Assembly: GCA_032229975.1 (NCBI GenBank)
Contig: JAVXVG010000038.1
Coordinates: 1 to 64,000 of the forward strand
Direction of reading: 5' to 3'
DNA: 64,000 nt
Origin: JAIVGV01 sp032229975
GTDB lineage: Bacteria; Acidobacteriota; Blastocatellia; Pyrinomonadales; Pyrinomonadaceae
In this document: in pieces, positions 9,096 to 16,633 of the stretch
Layout: each line of letters begins with the position of its first letter
How positions within the stretch are numbered: the first letter of the stretch is position 1
Position numbers and translations under genes: made by a program
Notes under the pieces: model-generated
Told to the model about the DNA's origin: nothing
What the model saw: only the letters and a program-made list of their open reading frames with translations
Databases searched by the model: none

Positions 9096-9125
9096 CGTGC
9101 TTATCTCCCGTCTCGTCCCGACAAT

Positions 9126-9236
9126 AAAAAAACTCCCGACCGAGTTGAGCGCGAAGCCCGCACAGAGCCTCGCATTCGATCAGGAGTCATCAGCCTCAAC
9201 ACCAGAGGCGGTTAACGGCGAACTCCATCGCCGCAA
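9126..9236 (-). promoter_or_regulatory. Fluoride riboswitch (crcB motif) with overlapping terminator
   Basis: The transcript carries GGCGATGGAGTTCGCC, then GTTAACCGCCTC, a loop, GAGGCTGATGACTCCT. GGCG/CGCC and GCCTC/GAGGC form the two aptamer stems, and GGAGT in the first loop can pair with ACTCC as the pseudoknot typical of this class. Downstream, TCGGTCGGGAGT followed by seven T's pairs over 12 bp (two G-U pairs) with ACTCCTGATCGA, which includes the pseudoknot strand. Aptamer folding and terminator formation are therefore mutually exclusive: fluoride should keep transcription ON. The terminator is about 30 bases ahead of the crcB start. Confidence 0.9.
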
Positions 9237-9289
9237 ATTGTACGAACTATTCTACATCGCCCCTCTGCTAGAAAAGACAGCTCTCAAAA

Positions 9290-9787
9290 TCACACAATGC
9301 AGCGACATCCACACGAGAGATTTATCTCAACCGTTGAAACATACCGCGCGACCGCTTCTTTCTTTACGTGTAGTACGACTAAGGTATAAGGATCAAAGAC
9401 GACCACATCTTTAACCCCCTGCGATAAGTAAAATCGCGGCCCGATCTCTAAATCTTTTGCTTCATACCCTTTACTTATTACTTCAATTACTGCTTCTGGA
9501 ACAAGTGTAATAGCGGATTCCTCTTCCTCCGGCTCTCGACGGAAAATAGAAATGTCTGGACGCTTTAATGAACCATCGGGGAAACTAATATAAACATCAG
9601 ATACGTGAAGGCAGTCGCATTTGCTGTCCCTCACTTCGGAAGGAATCGACACTTTTTCGATTGTTGCGCGAATCCGGTCAACAGCTTTTTGGTGCTTGTA
9701 AACTGGATACGGCTCCCAGATTGGAAGGCCACCTACGATCTCTAATCTAATTCCGAAATCTTCCGCGCGCAAAAACTTTGAATCCAC
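9290..9787 (-). CDS. Uma2-family (DUF820) PD-(D/E)XK-like nuclease
   Basis: A 165-residue protein with the layout of the Uma2 family of restriction-endonuclease-like proteins: S-D-V-Y-I-S-F-P-D-G then R-P-D-I-S-I-F, E-A-V-I-E-V-I-S and K-D-L-E with a following Y. The acidic residues in P-D-I and E-V-I-S would form the metal site. It starts with GTG at 9787 behind GAGGAG. Base composition is clearly AT-richer than the flanking genes, which fits horizontal acquisition; Uma2 genes are common accessory genes of unknown role. It lies just upstream of, and in the same direction as, the riboswitch-crcB unit. Confidence 0.75.
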   Translation of the reverse strand: MDSKFLRAEDFGIRLEIVGGLPIWEPYPVYKHQKAVDRIRATIEKVSIPSEVRDSKCDCLHVSDVYISFPDGSLKRPDISIFRREPEEEESAITLVPEAVIEVISKGYEAKDLEIGPRFYLSQGVKDVVVFDPYTLVVLHVKKEAVARYVSTVEINLSCGCRCIV

Positions 9788-10053
9788 AGGCCATCTCCTC
9801 TAATTAAGATTAACCTAAGACTGCCAAGCGTACCAGCATCACGCCCGAATTAACCCGCCGGACATATGATATGGTTCGTGATATTGTAGAGTAAGCATAT
9901 ATCTCCTTGCTGAACGTCGGATGCCCAACTTGCACGCTCACCAGCACCGAACAGGTTGTGTGAAATGCACGTCTGATATGTATTTTGACTGCATTCAAAT
10001 ATAAACACTCTCATTGGGTTTATCTCCTACATCTTCAAGATATACACAATAGC
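9788..10053. other. AT-rich spacer with no supported gene
   Basis: This lower-GC stretch upstream of the Uma2 gene contains only a 62-codon minus-strand frame (9810-9998) without a ribosome site or recognisable family, so I do not call it. Some of the sequence presumably holds the Uma2 promoter. It ends where the duplicated segment begins. Confidence 0.5.
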
Positions 10054-10224
10054 CGCCCAACTACTGTTTATGCGGACTCATTCCGCATAAACAAGGATTT
10101 CGGATGTTATGCGGGAGTCAGTTCCGCATAATACCCTTACCGGCGGAAGTGCGGAAGTATCTCGTCTTAGTTTGAGTTGAAGGAGTTTCAGAGGGGCGGG
10201 CGCGAAGCGGGGCGATGTGAACGG

Positions 10225-10497
10225 GTCTCGGAGGTGCTAACACCAAAGTTGCGGCTCGGAGCACGGAGTCTCAGGCTTCGAGCCGCGACCTTCGTGCTCC
10301 GAGCCTCAGGTCTCCGTCTCCGAGCCTCAGCCTTGCGTCTTTGAGACAGAACGTTCCGTCTCCGAGACCCGACTTTTAGTCTCCGGGACGGAACGTTCCG
10401 TCTTTGAGAGTCAACGTTCCCTCTTTGAGAGTCAATCTTGGGTCTCCGAGACGGAACTTTCCCTCTCAGAGACCCAAATTACGGGCGAAAAGGGCAA
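10225..10497. repeat. 21-bp degenerate tandem repeat (about 12-13 units)
   Basis: The units start every 21 bases (for example 10330, 10351, 10372, 10393, 10414, 10435 and 10456) with consensus ACGTTCCGTCTCCGAGACCCG. Outer units are more diverged. The period is seven codons; one frame reads like T-F-R-L-R-D-P / T-F-S-L-R-D-G but has stop codons in two units, so it is not an intact gene. No unique spacers separate units, so it is not CRISPR. It lies inside copy A of the duplication and looks like a later insertion or expansion. Confidence 0.85.
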
Positions 10498-10548
10498 ATT
10501 GTCGGGCTTTGGGCGGAAAGTCAGGGTTCGGGCTCGAAACGGGGGATT

Positions 10549-10624
10549 AACCACAGAGGACACGGGGGACGCGGAGGAAAGCAATCCAGTCTTTCCTCCG
10601 CGTCCCCCCGTGTCCTCTGTGGTT
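10549..10624. repeat. Long hairpin, CCACAGAGGACACGG family
   Basis: AACCACAGAGGACACGGGGG... (10549-10581) is matched by its reverse complement at 10591-10624 over 33 bp with one single-base bulge and a 9-base loop. It sits beside the tandem repeat within the split duplication copy. From memory, short hypothetical ORFs of many bacteria contain translations of similar sequence (N-H-R-G-H-G); that link is unverified. Confidence 0.85.
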
Positions 10625-10754
10625 CACGTTTTCAAACGCGCGCGAAATAGTTATTGAAATCCAGCCGCCTTGGACTATCATCTCCGCGCTTTCAATTCAA
10701 ACCAACCCTTCCCGGCTGAATGCGACTCGATTGACGGAGGGAATTCAGTTCTTT

Positions 10755-11171
10755 CTAAAACGAAAGCTCGGCGGATAATTGCGATGGTGTGAGAATGCGG
10801 ACTTCTTTGTACTGCTTCAAGTCCAGCAGGTGACTGTCGCCGGACGTGATGACTTCGCACTGAGCCGCTAGCGCGCAAGCCAACACGGCGTCGTCATCCG
10901 TGTCGGCGAGGATGACGGGTTCTATAGGCGCGGCTTCGACTATCGTTGCCAGAGCCACGTATCCCAAAACCAATTCACGCGGCGTGACCTTTGCGGCTTC
11001 GAGTCGGAGGGCGAATCTCTCGCGGCTTAGAACGTCTTCCAACTCTTCAAGCAGCGCGATGCTGGTGAATAGTTCGATGATACCGTCGCGCGCGGCGTCT
11101 AACACGCGGCGCGGGTTGCCCCGCCAGAGCAAGCCGGAAACGACGACGTTGGTGTCAGCTACGACTCGCAT
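10755..11171 (-). CDS. PIN-domain toxin (VapC-like putative RNase)
   Basis: A 138-residue PIN-domain protein of the putative toxin type. It opens with V-V-A-D-T-N-V-V-V-S-G-L (Asp6). Acidic residues follow in L-L-E-E-L-E near 43, D-T-D-D-D-A-V-L-A-C-A near 89-99 and S-G-D-S-H-L near 110. These would form the Mg-dependent RNase site. It overlaps the upstream antitoxin-like gene by 17 bases, the normal toxin-antitoxin arrangement. The expected activity is RNA cleavage that halts translation when the antitoxin is lost; the target is unknown. It is part of the duplication-flanked island. Confidence 0.8.
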   Translation of the reverse strand: MRVVADTNVVVSGLLWRGNPRRVLDAARDGIIELFTSIALLEELEDVLSRERFALRLEAAKVTPRELVLGYVALATIVEAAPIEPVILADTDDDAVLACALAAQCEVITSGDSHLLDLKQYKEVRILTPSQLSAELSF

Positions 11172-11403
11172 CAGGCGTGCGGCGAGATTGACGAGCCGCA
11201 GTTATTTCCGCTTCCACTTCCGTCTCCGTCAGCGTCGGCAAGTCTAGATCAGCCAAACGATCAGCCGCCACGAACAGTTTATTGACGCGGCGGCGACGAA
11301 TCTCCGCGCGCAACAGAGATTCGATGAACTCCGGCGTCAGCAGTCCATTGGCTTCCGCCTCTTTAGCCAGTCCGTCCGGCAAATTTATAATGACCTCTGA
11401 CAT
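11155..11403 (-). CDS. Antitoxin-like partner of the PIN toxin
   Basis: An 82-residue protein starting M-S-E-V-I-I-N-L-P-D, a ribbon-like N-terminus as found in many small antitoxins. A helical, highly charged middle (L-L-R-A-E-I-R-R-R-R-V-N-K-L-F) and an acidic, Thr-rich C-terminus follow. It lies immediately upstream of, and overlaps, the PIN gene, so it most likely neutralises that toxin and autoregulates the pair. The family assignment is by position and composition; no named antitoxin fold can be read with certainty. Confidence 0.72.
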   Translation of the reverse strand: MSEVIINLPDGLAKEAEANGLLTPEFIESLLRAEIRRRRVNKLFVAADRLADLDLPTLTETEVEAEITAARQSRRTPDASRS

Positions 11404-11511
11404 GAACGCATCTCCTCTCAGGCAAGTATCCTATGTCAGTTCAATATGAGAGACAATGCCGACTCTACGCTACTCGTCGCCATTAAAAACACGCTGCACA
11501 AGATTGAATCA

Positions 11512-11597
11512 GCCTAACAACGGCGTGCACCCGATGCCCCTTCAGCGCGCCTCTCATATAAATTGTGTAGGGGCGCGGGTGATGTCGGGCGTTAGCC
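11512..11597. repeat. attC-like site (integron-cassette recombination site candidate)
   Basis: The 86-base segment starts GCCTAACAA and ends GCGTTAGCC, the R''/R' layout of attC sites (RYYYAAC ... GTTRRRY), with one departure from consensus. Between them CACCCG(A)TGCCCC pairs with GGGGCGCGGGTG, separated from the ends by a mostly unpaired 9-base spacer on each side; the centre is an AT-containing loop. It begins 30 bases beyond the stop of the 140-residue nuclease-like gene, where an attC would lie in a gene cassette, although that gene is on the opposite strand to the canonical orientation. No integrase gene is in the window. Confidence 0.45.
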
Positions 11598-11627
11598 AGC
11601 ACGCAATAGGAAACATACTTCGTGCAA

Positions 11628-12050
11628 CTATTGTTGTTGTATCCTTGAAACATCCCTCCATGTCAAACATTCGACGTTACGCCTTGTATCAACGAAGAAT
11701 AATTGTATTTTCAATTCCTTCAGTAACGTCGGATGAATTCTTCGAGTAACCATTGTTTTATATGTTGCCGGAAAAGCAAGACCATAATAATAGCCGCGCT
11801 TAGGCTGAATGCGGGTTATTAATTGACCGACACTTTGCAAGAAACGAACTTCTCGACCAGAACGCGAATTCTTGACACTGTTAGATGGGTCGCCTTTAAC
11901 CTCAACGAGAAAATACCGCGAATAATTGCGATGCTTAGCTGTAATATCTACGCCGTGTTCCCTTAGGGCTCTAATCTTTGTAGGAATAAAATCTCTCTTC
12001 CCAAGAGCAGCAATTACCGCATTTTTAACCTGATCTTCTGTTAATGGCAT
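11628..12050 (-). CDS. Putative PD-(D/E)XK nuclease-like protein
   Basis: A 140-residue protein with H-G-V-D-I-T-A-K followed 12 residues later by F-L-V-E-V-K-G-D. The Asp...Glu-x-Lys pattern is that of restriction-endonuclease-fold nucleases, and a preceding helix rich in K/R fits DNA contact. I cannot assign a named family. Codon and base use are AT-rich against the surrounding genome. It follows copy B of the duplication on the opposite strand to the M14 gene and is followed by the attC-like site, so it may be a mobile cassette gene. The start ATG at 12050 has no strong ribosome site. Confidence 0.6.
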   Translation of the reverse strand: MPLTEDQVKNAVIAALGKRDFIPTKIRALREHGVDITAKHRNYSRYFLVEVKGDPSNSVKNSRSGREVRFLQSVGQLITRIQPKRGYYYGLAFPATYKTMVTRRIHPTLLKELKIQLFFVDTRRNVECLTWRDVSRIQQQ

Positions 12051-12078
12051 TCATTAGTCCCCATTCTTTTCAAGAAGC

Positions 12079-12343
12079 TGACCAACTACTGTGTATGCGG
12101 AATCTCTCTTCATAATACGCCGTATTGGGATGTTCTGTGGAATGATTCCGCATAATGATCGTTATCTGCGGAAGCGCGGAAGTATCTCGTCCTAGTTTGA
12201 GCTAAAGGGTTTCGAGCGAGGTGGTCGCCTTTTGTCGCACGAGAAATATTTGGTGAAATCCGGTCGCTTTGATCTATCATCTCCGCGCTTTCAATTCAAA
12301 CCAACCCTTCCCGGCTGAACACGACGCATTGGACGGAGGAGAC
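12079..12343. repeat. Direct duplication, copy B (upstream region of the M14 peptidase gene)
   Basis: A contiguous counterpart of copy A (10054-10741). It holds the putative 5' region of the M14 peptidase, ending GACGGAGGAGACCC just before the ATG at 12346, so the ribosome site GGAGGAG lies within it. Copy A carries GACGGAGGGAATTC at the equivalent point but no gene follows it in that direction. Confidence 0.85.
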
Positions 12344-12345
12344 CC

Positions 12346-15300
12346 ATGTTCCGATCAAGCCCACACGCCCGAAGACTCATCTGCGCGCTCGCCTGCGCGC
12401 TGCTCATCGCTACGCTGAACGCCTTCGCGCAGAAGCGCGAGAAACCGCGCACGAGCACGGCGACGGACACGACCGCGAACTCTTCCACGACGACGAACGA
12501 TGAAGCATACGGCGCGAAGATCAGGGAGTACACGACGGAGAAATATTTTCTGACCGAGTTCGTCGATCATCTCCCCGCTTCGTCGAGCGTGCCTTCGCCA
12601 GACAAAGTGCTGGGCTACGTCGTCGGTGCGCCGAACAAGCTGACTTATACGAAAGACCTCTATCGTTATTATCGCGCGCTCGCCGCCGCAAGTCCGCGCG
12701 TCAAAGTCTTCACCGCGCCGGAGCGTTCGGAGGAAGGACGCGAGCAACTGCTCGTCGCCGTCGGCGACGAGGCGACGCTCGCCAAACTCGACCGCTACAA
12801 GGAGATCACCGCGCGACTCGCAGACCCGCGACGCACGAGCGACGCGGAAGCGAAGCAACTGATCGGCGAGGGCAAGGCGATGTACTGGCTCTCCGGCTCG
12901 ATCCATTCGCCCGAAACCGGCTCGCCCGAAATGCTGATGGAGCTGGCGTACCGGCTCGCCGTCGATGAGTCGCCTTTCATTCAAGAGATTCGCAAGAACG
13001 TCATCGTCCTCATCACGCCCGTGCTTGAGACCGACGGGCGCGACATGATGGTTGACACATACAACTATCGCAAGGCGAATCCCGGAAAGAACGCGCCGAA
13101 TCTTTTGTACTGGGGCAAGTACGTCGCGCACGACAACAATCGCGACGGGCTCGGTATGGCTCTGGCCCTCACGCGCAATCAGATGAAGACGTTCCTCGAA
13201 TATCATCCGACGATCCTGCACGACCTGCACGAGTCCGTGCCCTTCATGTACACCTCGACGGGCACGGGGCCCTATAACGCTTGGCTCGATCCGCTCGTCA
13301 TCGATGAGTGGCAAGACCTCGCCTACTACGAGATCGAGGAGATGACGAAGCGCGGCGTCCCCGGCGTGTGGACGCACGGCTTCTACGATGGCTGGGCTCC
13401 GAACTACATGTTCTACGTCGCCAACGGCCACAACGCGATAGGCCGCTTCTACGAGACGTTCGGCAACGGCGGAGCCGATACGCGCGACCGCACTGTGGGC
13501 GCGGAGTCGCAGCGCGATTGGTTTCGCCCGAACCCGCCTCTGCCGCGCGTCAAGTGGTCGATGCGCAACAACGTGAATATGCAGGAGTCGGGCCTGTTGC
13601 TCGCAATGAACTACACGGCGCGCAATCGCGAGAAGTTTCTCGACAACTTCTACATCAAGAGCAAACGCTCTGTCGCGAAGGCCGCGAACGAGGGCCCCTA
13701 CGCCTACGTCGTGCCGGGCGATACGACGCGACCCGTCGAAGCCGCAGACATGGTGAACCTGCTGCGTCTGATGGGCGTCGAAGTCCAACGCGCGACGCAT
13801 GAGTTCACAGTTCACAATCTGCGGCCCACGGGACAGCGACCCGCCGGAGCAGTCGTACAAGGCACGACGGGATCGGCGGGCGATCAAAGCGATCAGCCCA
13901 TGAGTGGAACGGGGGATGCGCGCGCGCAAGGTAGTGGCCGCGTTCAACAGTCTTCGCCGCCAGCCGAGCAGACGTTCCCCGCAGGCTCTTACATCATCCG
14001 CATGGATCAGCCCTACTCGCGCATGGCTGACATGATGCTCGACACGCAGTATTACAACGTCAACGACCCGCGCCCCTACGACGACACCGGCTGGACGCTC
14101 GGCGCGATGCGCAACGTCAAGACCGTGCGCGTGACGGACGCGAATGTTTTGAAAGCTCCGATGGAACTGTTGACGACGGACGCGCGCGTGCGCGGCAAGT
14201 TGAACGGCGGCGGAAACTTTTTCGTCATCAATCACAACACCGACAACACGCTGATGACTCTGCGCTATCGTCTGAGAGACGTGAAGATGAGCGTCGCCGA
14301 ATCAGATTTCAAAGTCGGCTCGCAAAACTTCAACGCGGGCTCGTTCGTCCTTCGCGGCGAAGGCAATCCATCTGATTTGAAGAGTCGCCTTCAATCGGCG
14401 GTCGAAGAGTTGGGCCTCAACGCTTACGCTTTCGATCAAGCTCCGCCGGTGAAGACGCACGACATCACCGCGCCGCGCATCGCCATCCTGCACACTTGGC
14501 AGAACACGCAGAACGAGGGCTGGTTTCGCGTCGAGTTCGACCGCTACCAGATTCCTTACACATACATCTCCGATCACACGATCCGCGACACGCCGAATCT
14601 TCGTGAGAAGTACGACGTGATCATCTTCCCGCCTGTGGGCGGCACGGCGCAGTCAATCGTCAACGGCATCCCCATGCGCGGCGATCCGATCCCTTGGAAA
14701 CAGTCGGACGTGACGCCGAATCTCGGCCAGTCGCCCGACACGACCGACGACATGCGGGGCGGCATGGAACTCACAGGCGTCGGCCACCTGCAACGCTTCG
14801 TCTCGCAAGGCGGACTCTTCATCACCATCGCAAACACCTCGCGCGTGCCCGTCGATTACGGCATCACGAACGGCGTCTCCATCGACACGGCGCGACAGCT
14901 TCAAGCCGCAGGCTCGATCTACAACGCGACGTTCGCGGATCGACGCAGCCCCATCGCCTACGGCTATGAAGAGACTTTGCCGATCTATTTCAATCAAGCG
15001 CCGCTCTTGCAAGTCGCTGCTGGCGGCGGCGGCGGCGGTGAAGGCGGCGCGGGAGGCGGGCGTCCATCGGGACGCGGCACGCTCACAGACCCGGACATCG
15101 TGCAGGCGATGCCGCAGGCGGGGCCACCTCCGCAGCGCGCGCCCGCGCGAGCAGGCGAAGAACAGACGACGGACGAGCAGCGTCTGCAATTGGGCCCCTT
15201 CTTCGCGCCCGCGCAGGAGCGACCGCGCGTCGTCTTACGCTTCGCGCGCAGCGAGCAGAACTTGCTCGTGAGCGGAATGCTCGCGGGCGGGCAGGAGTTG

Positions 15301-15507
15301 GCAAACCGTCCCGCAGTCGTTGACGTGCCCGTCGGTCGCGGCCACGTCGTCATGTTCGCCACCAATCCGATGTGGCGACACCAGACGCAGGGCGAGTTCT
15401 TCCTCGTCTTCAACGCCGCGCTCAACTTCGACAACCTCGGCGCGGGCCGCGACACATCTCCGCAGGGCGCGCGCCCGAACGCGGACGACGATCAGGATCA
15501 ACGGTAA
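12346..15507 (+). CDS. Secreted M14-family zinc carboxypeptidase
   Basis: A 1053-residue protein with a signal peptide (about 1-28, ending N-A-F-A-Q). The M14 fold occupies about 60-420: the zinc motif H-S-P-E-T-G-S (His187, Glu190) and a later H-D-L-H-E-S (292-297) supply likely metal ligands. The remaining 600 residues form a C-terminal region with a gatekeeper-like beta section, a Gln/Ser/Gly-rich linker (about 490-540) and a Gly-rich tract near 890-900. It should trim peptides or peptidoglycan-like substrates in the periplasm or outside. Such large M14 proteins are common in Acidobacteriota. It starts behind GGAGGAG, within the duplicated upstream segment. Confidence 0.82.
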   Translation: MFRSSPHARRLICALACALLIATLNAFAQKREKPRTSTATDTTANSSTTTNDEAYGAKIREYTTEKYFLTEFVDHLPASSSVPSPDKVLGYVVGAPNKLTYTKDLYRYYRALAAASPRVKVFTAPERSEEGREQLLVAVGDEATLAKLDRYKEITARLADPRRTSDAEAKQLIGEGKAMYWLSGSIHSPETGSPEMLMELAYRLAVDESPFIQEIRKNVIVLITPVLETDGRDMMVDTYNYRKANPGKNAPNLLYWGKYVAHDNNRDGLGMALALTRNQMKTFLEYHPTILHDLHESVPFMYTSTGTGPYNAWLDPLVIDEWQDLAYYEIEEMTKRGVPGVWTHGFYDGWAPNYMFYVANGHNAIGRFYETFGNGGADTRDRTVGAESQRDWFRPNPPLPRVKWSMRNNVNMQESGLLLAMNYTARNREKFLDNFYIKSKRSVAKAANEGPYAYVVPGDTTRPVEAADMVNLLRLMGVEVQRATHEFTVHNLRPTGQRPAGAVVQGTTGSAGDQSDQPMSGTGDARAQGSGRVQQSSPPAEQTFPAGSYIIRMDQPYSRMADMMLDTQYYNVNDPRPYDDTGWTLGAMRNVKTVRVTDANVLKAPMELLTTDARVRGKLNGGGNFFVINHNTDNTLMTLRYRLRDVKMSVAESDFKVGSQNFNAGSFVLRGEGNPSDLKSRLQSAVEELGLNAYAFDQAPPVKTHDITAPRIAILHTWQNTQNEGWFRVEFDRYQIPYTYISDHTIRDTPNLREKYDVIIFPPVGGTAQSIVNGIPMRGDPIPWKQSDVTPNLGQSPDTTDDMRGGMELTGVGHLQRFVSQGGLFITIANTSRVPVDYGITNGVSIDTARQLQAAGSIYNATFADRRSPIAYGYEETLPIYFNQAPLLQVAAGGGGGGEGGAGGGRPSGRGTLTDPDIVQAMPQAGPPPQRAPARAGEEQTTDEQRLQLGPFFAPAQERPRVVLRFARSEQNLLVSGMLAGGQELANRPAVVDVPVGRGHVVMFATNPMWRHQTQGEFFLVFNAALNFDNLGAGRDTSPQGARPNADDDQDQR

Positions 15508-15578
15508 AGCTGTCAATCGTTGATGATCAGTCGCCCGTTGATATTCAACTTAAATAATCGCGGCTAAACTTGCATAGC

Positions 15579-15641
15579 CTTCGCGCCTTTGCGTCTTTAG
15601 CGTGAGAATGTTTTTCACGCTGAAGACGCAAAGGCGCGAAG
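15579..15641. repeat. Hairpin element, CGCCTTTGCGTCTT family (copy 1)
   Basis: CTTCGCGCCTTTGCGTCTTT... at 15579-15604 pairs with 15616-15641 over 26 bp with one mismatch, loop of 11 bases containing TTTTT. A similar element lies at 58571. It separates the M14 gene from the EamA gene and may end transcription or protect mRNA ends. Confidence 0.8.
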
Positions 15642-15674
15642 TATTAATGATCAACTTTCGAGCGTGCTCTGAAG

Positions 15675-16574
15675 ATGAAGAAGTCTGGATCGGATGCGGT
15701 CTCGCCTTATGTGCTTGTGCTCGGCGCGGCGATTTTGTGGAGCACGGGCGGTGTCTTCATCAAGCTCGGCAAGTCGGGCGGATTGACGGACGCGGAGTTG
15801 TCGTGCGGTCGCGCGCTCTTCTCCGCCGCGACCGTCGCGCTCTTGACGCGACGCGAAGGATTCGGTCTGAACTTCGTCACCTCCGCAGCCGCCGTGCTCT
15901 ACGCGCTGCTGCTCTTTCTCTTCGTGCGCGCGACGATGCTGACGACCGCCGCGAACGCGATCTTTTTGCAATACACCGCGCCCGTTTACATACTGCTGCT
16001 TGAACCCGTCATCTTCAGGGAGAAATATCGCGCGGCGGACTTCTTTGTCGTCGCTTGCTGCATCGCGGGGATGGCCCTCTTCTTCGTCGGGCAGCTTAGA
16101 CCACAGGACGTGGAAGGAAACTTGACCGCGCTCGCGTCGGGCGCGTGCTTCGCAGCCTTCTACCTCTTGCTTCGCACGCAGAGAGCGCGCGAGGTGAACC
16201 GCGCCTCGGCGGTCATCTACGGCAACTTGTTGCTGGCCCTCGTCACGCTCCCGGCCTTCGCCTCCGGCGCGTCGAAGCTCGATGCGCGCAATGTCGCTGT
16301 CCTCGCCTATCTCGGCATCGTGCAGATCGGCTTCGCCTACTCGATGCTCACGCTCGGCATCGCGCGCGGCGTGCGCGGGCTCGACGCGGGCGTCATCGGC
16401 TACGTCGAGCCCGTACTTAATCCCGTCTGGGTCTTCCTCGTCACACGCGAGCGACCGTCGCATTGGGCTCTCGTCGGCGGCGCGATCATCGTCGCCTCCG
16501 TCCTCGCGCACACACTCTGGAAGGCACGCGCGAGAAGCATCAATGAGAGGGCCGGACGCGAGACGTTCGCATGA
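15675..16574 (+). CDS. EamA/DMT-superfamily transporter
   Basis: A 299-residue polytopic protein with about ten TM helices in two EamA repeats (about 12-130 and 155-285). The first repeat opens L-W-S-T-G-G-V-F-I-K-L and the second ends with a conserved Y-V-E-P-V-L-N-P-V-W near 245, as in drug/metabolite exporters. Substrates in this family range from amino acids to nucleosides and cannot be predicted. ATG 15675 is used; an upstream frame is not supported. It stands between hairpin element 15579 and the M64 gene. Confidence 0.85.
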   Translation: MKKSGSDAVSPYVLVLGAAILWSTGGVFIKLGKSGGLTDAELSCGRALFSAATVALLTRREGFGLNFVTSAAAVLYALLLFLFVRATMLTTAANAIFLQYTAPVYILLLEPVIFREKYRAADFFVVACCIAGMALFFVGQLRPQDVEGNLTALASGACFAAFYLLLRTQRAREVNRASAVIYGNLLLALVTLPAFASGASKLDARNVAVLAYLGIVQIGFAYSMLTLGIARGVRGLDAGVIGYVEPVLNPVWVFLVTRERPSHWALVGGAIIVASVLAHTLWKARARSINERAGRETFA

Positions 16575-16618
16575 TCGTGTCGGGCGGGACTTACTACTGC
16601 GACTGCCAAAGTCTTGCT

Positions 16619-16633
16619 GTTACAATCGCGCCA
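16619..16633 (+). promoter_or_regulatory. Possible -10 element; transcript may be leaderless
   Basis: TGTTACAATCGCGCC immediately precedes the ATG at 16633. TACAAT ends seven bases before the start codon, so if it is used, transcription would begin at or near the A of ATG. The -35 region is weak (CTGCGA). Confidence 0.35.

Larger units (their letters stand above)
10054..10741. repeat. Direct duplication, copy A (interrupted)
   Basis: Two blocks here match 12079-12343. Block 1 (10057-10190) shares CCAACTACTGTTTATGCGGA and GCGGAAGTATCTCGTC with 12082-12210. Block 2 (10652-10741) shares with 12251-12343 a 46-base identical stretch (10674-10719 = 12272-12317). Copy A is split by about 450 bases holding a 21-bp tandem repeat and a long hairpin; copy B is contiguous and leads straight into the M14 peptidase start. 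Block 1 also contains two small palindromes built on TTATGCGG/TTCCGCATAA (10069-10131). A low-GC gene group lies between the copies. Confidence 0.85.

Noticed and set aside
9810..9998. 62-codon frame in the AT-rich spacer
   Set aside because: No ribosome site, no family, and length expected by chance in low-GC DNA.
10225..10497. CRISPR array
   Set aside because: 21-bp units are directly adjacent without unique spacers, and no cas gene is nearby.
11456..11749. 97-codon plus-strand frame
   Set aside because: Crosses the attC-like palindrome and overlaps the nuclease-like gene; the sequence is better explained by the palindrome.
12355..14235. 626-codon minus-strand frame opposite the M14 peptidase
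   Set aside because: Antisense shadow of a gene with clear motifs, Arg/Val-rich and without any recognisable domain.
16282..16632. Upstream extension of the M64 frame
   Set aside because: It overlaps the EamA gene in another frame and would hide the signal peptide; ATG 16633 has a promoter-like box.
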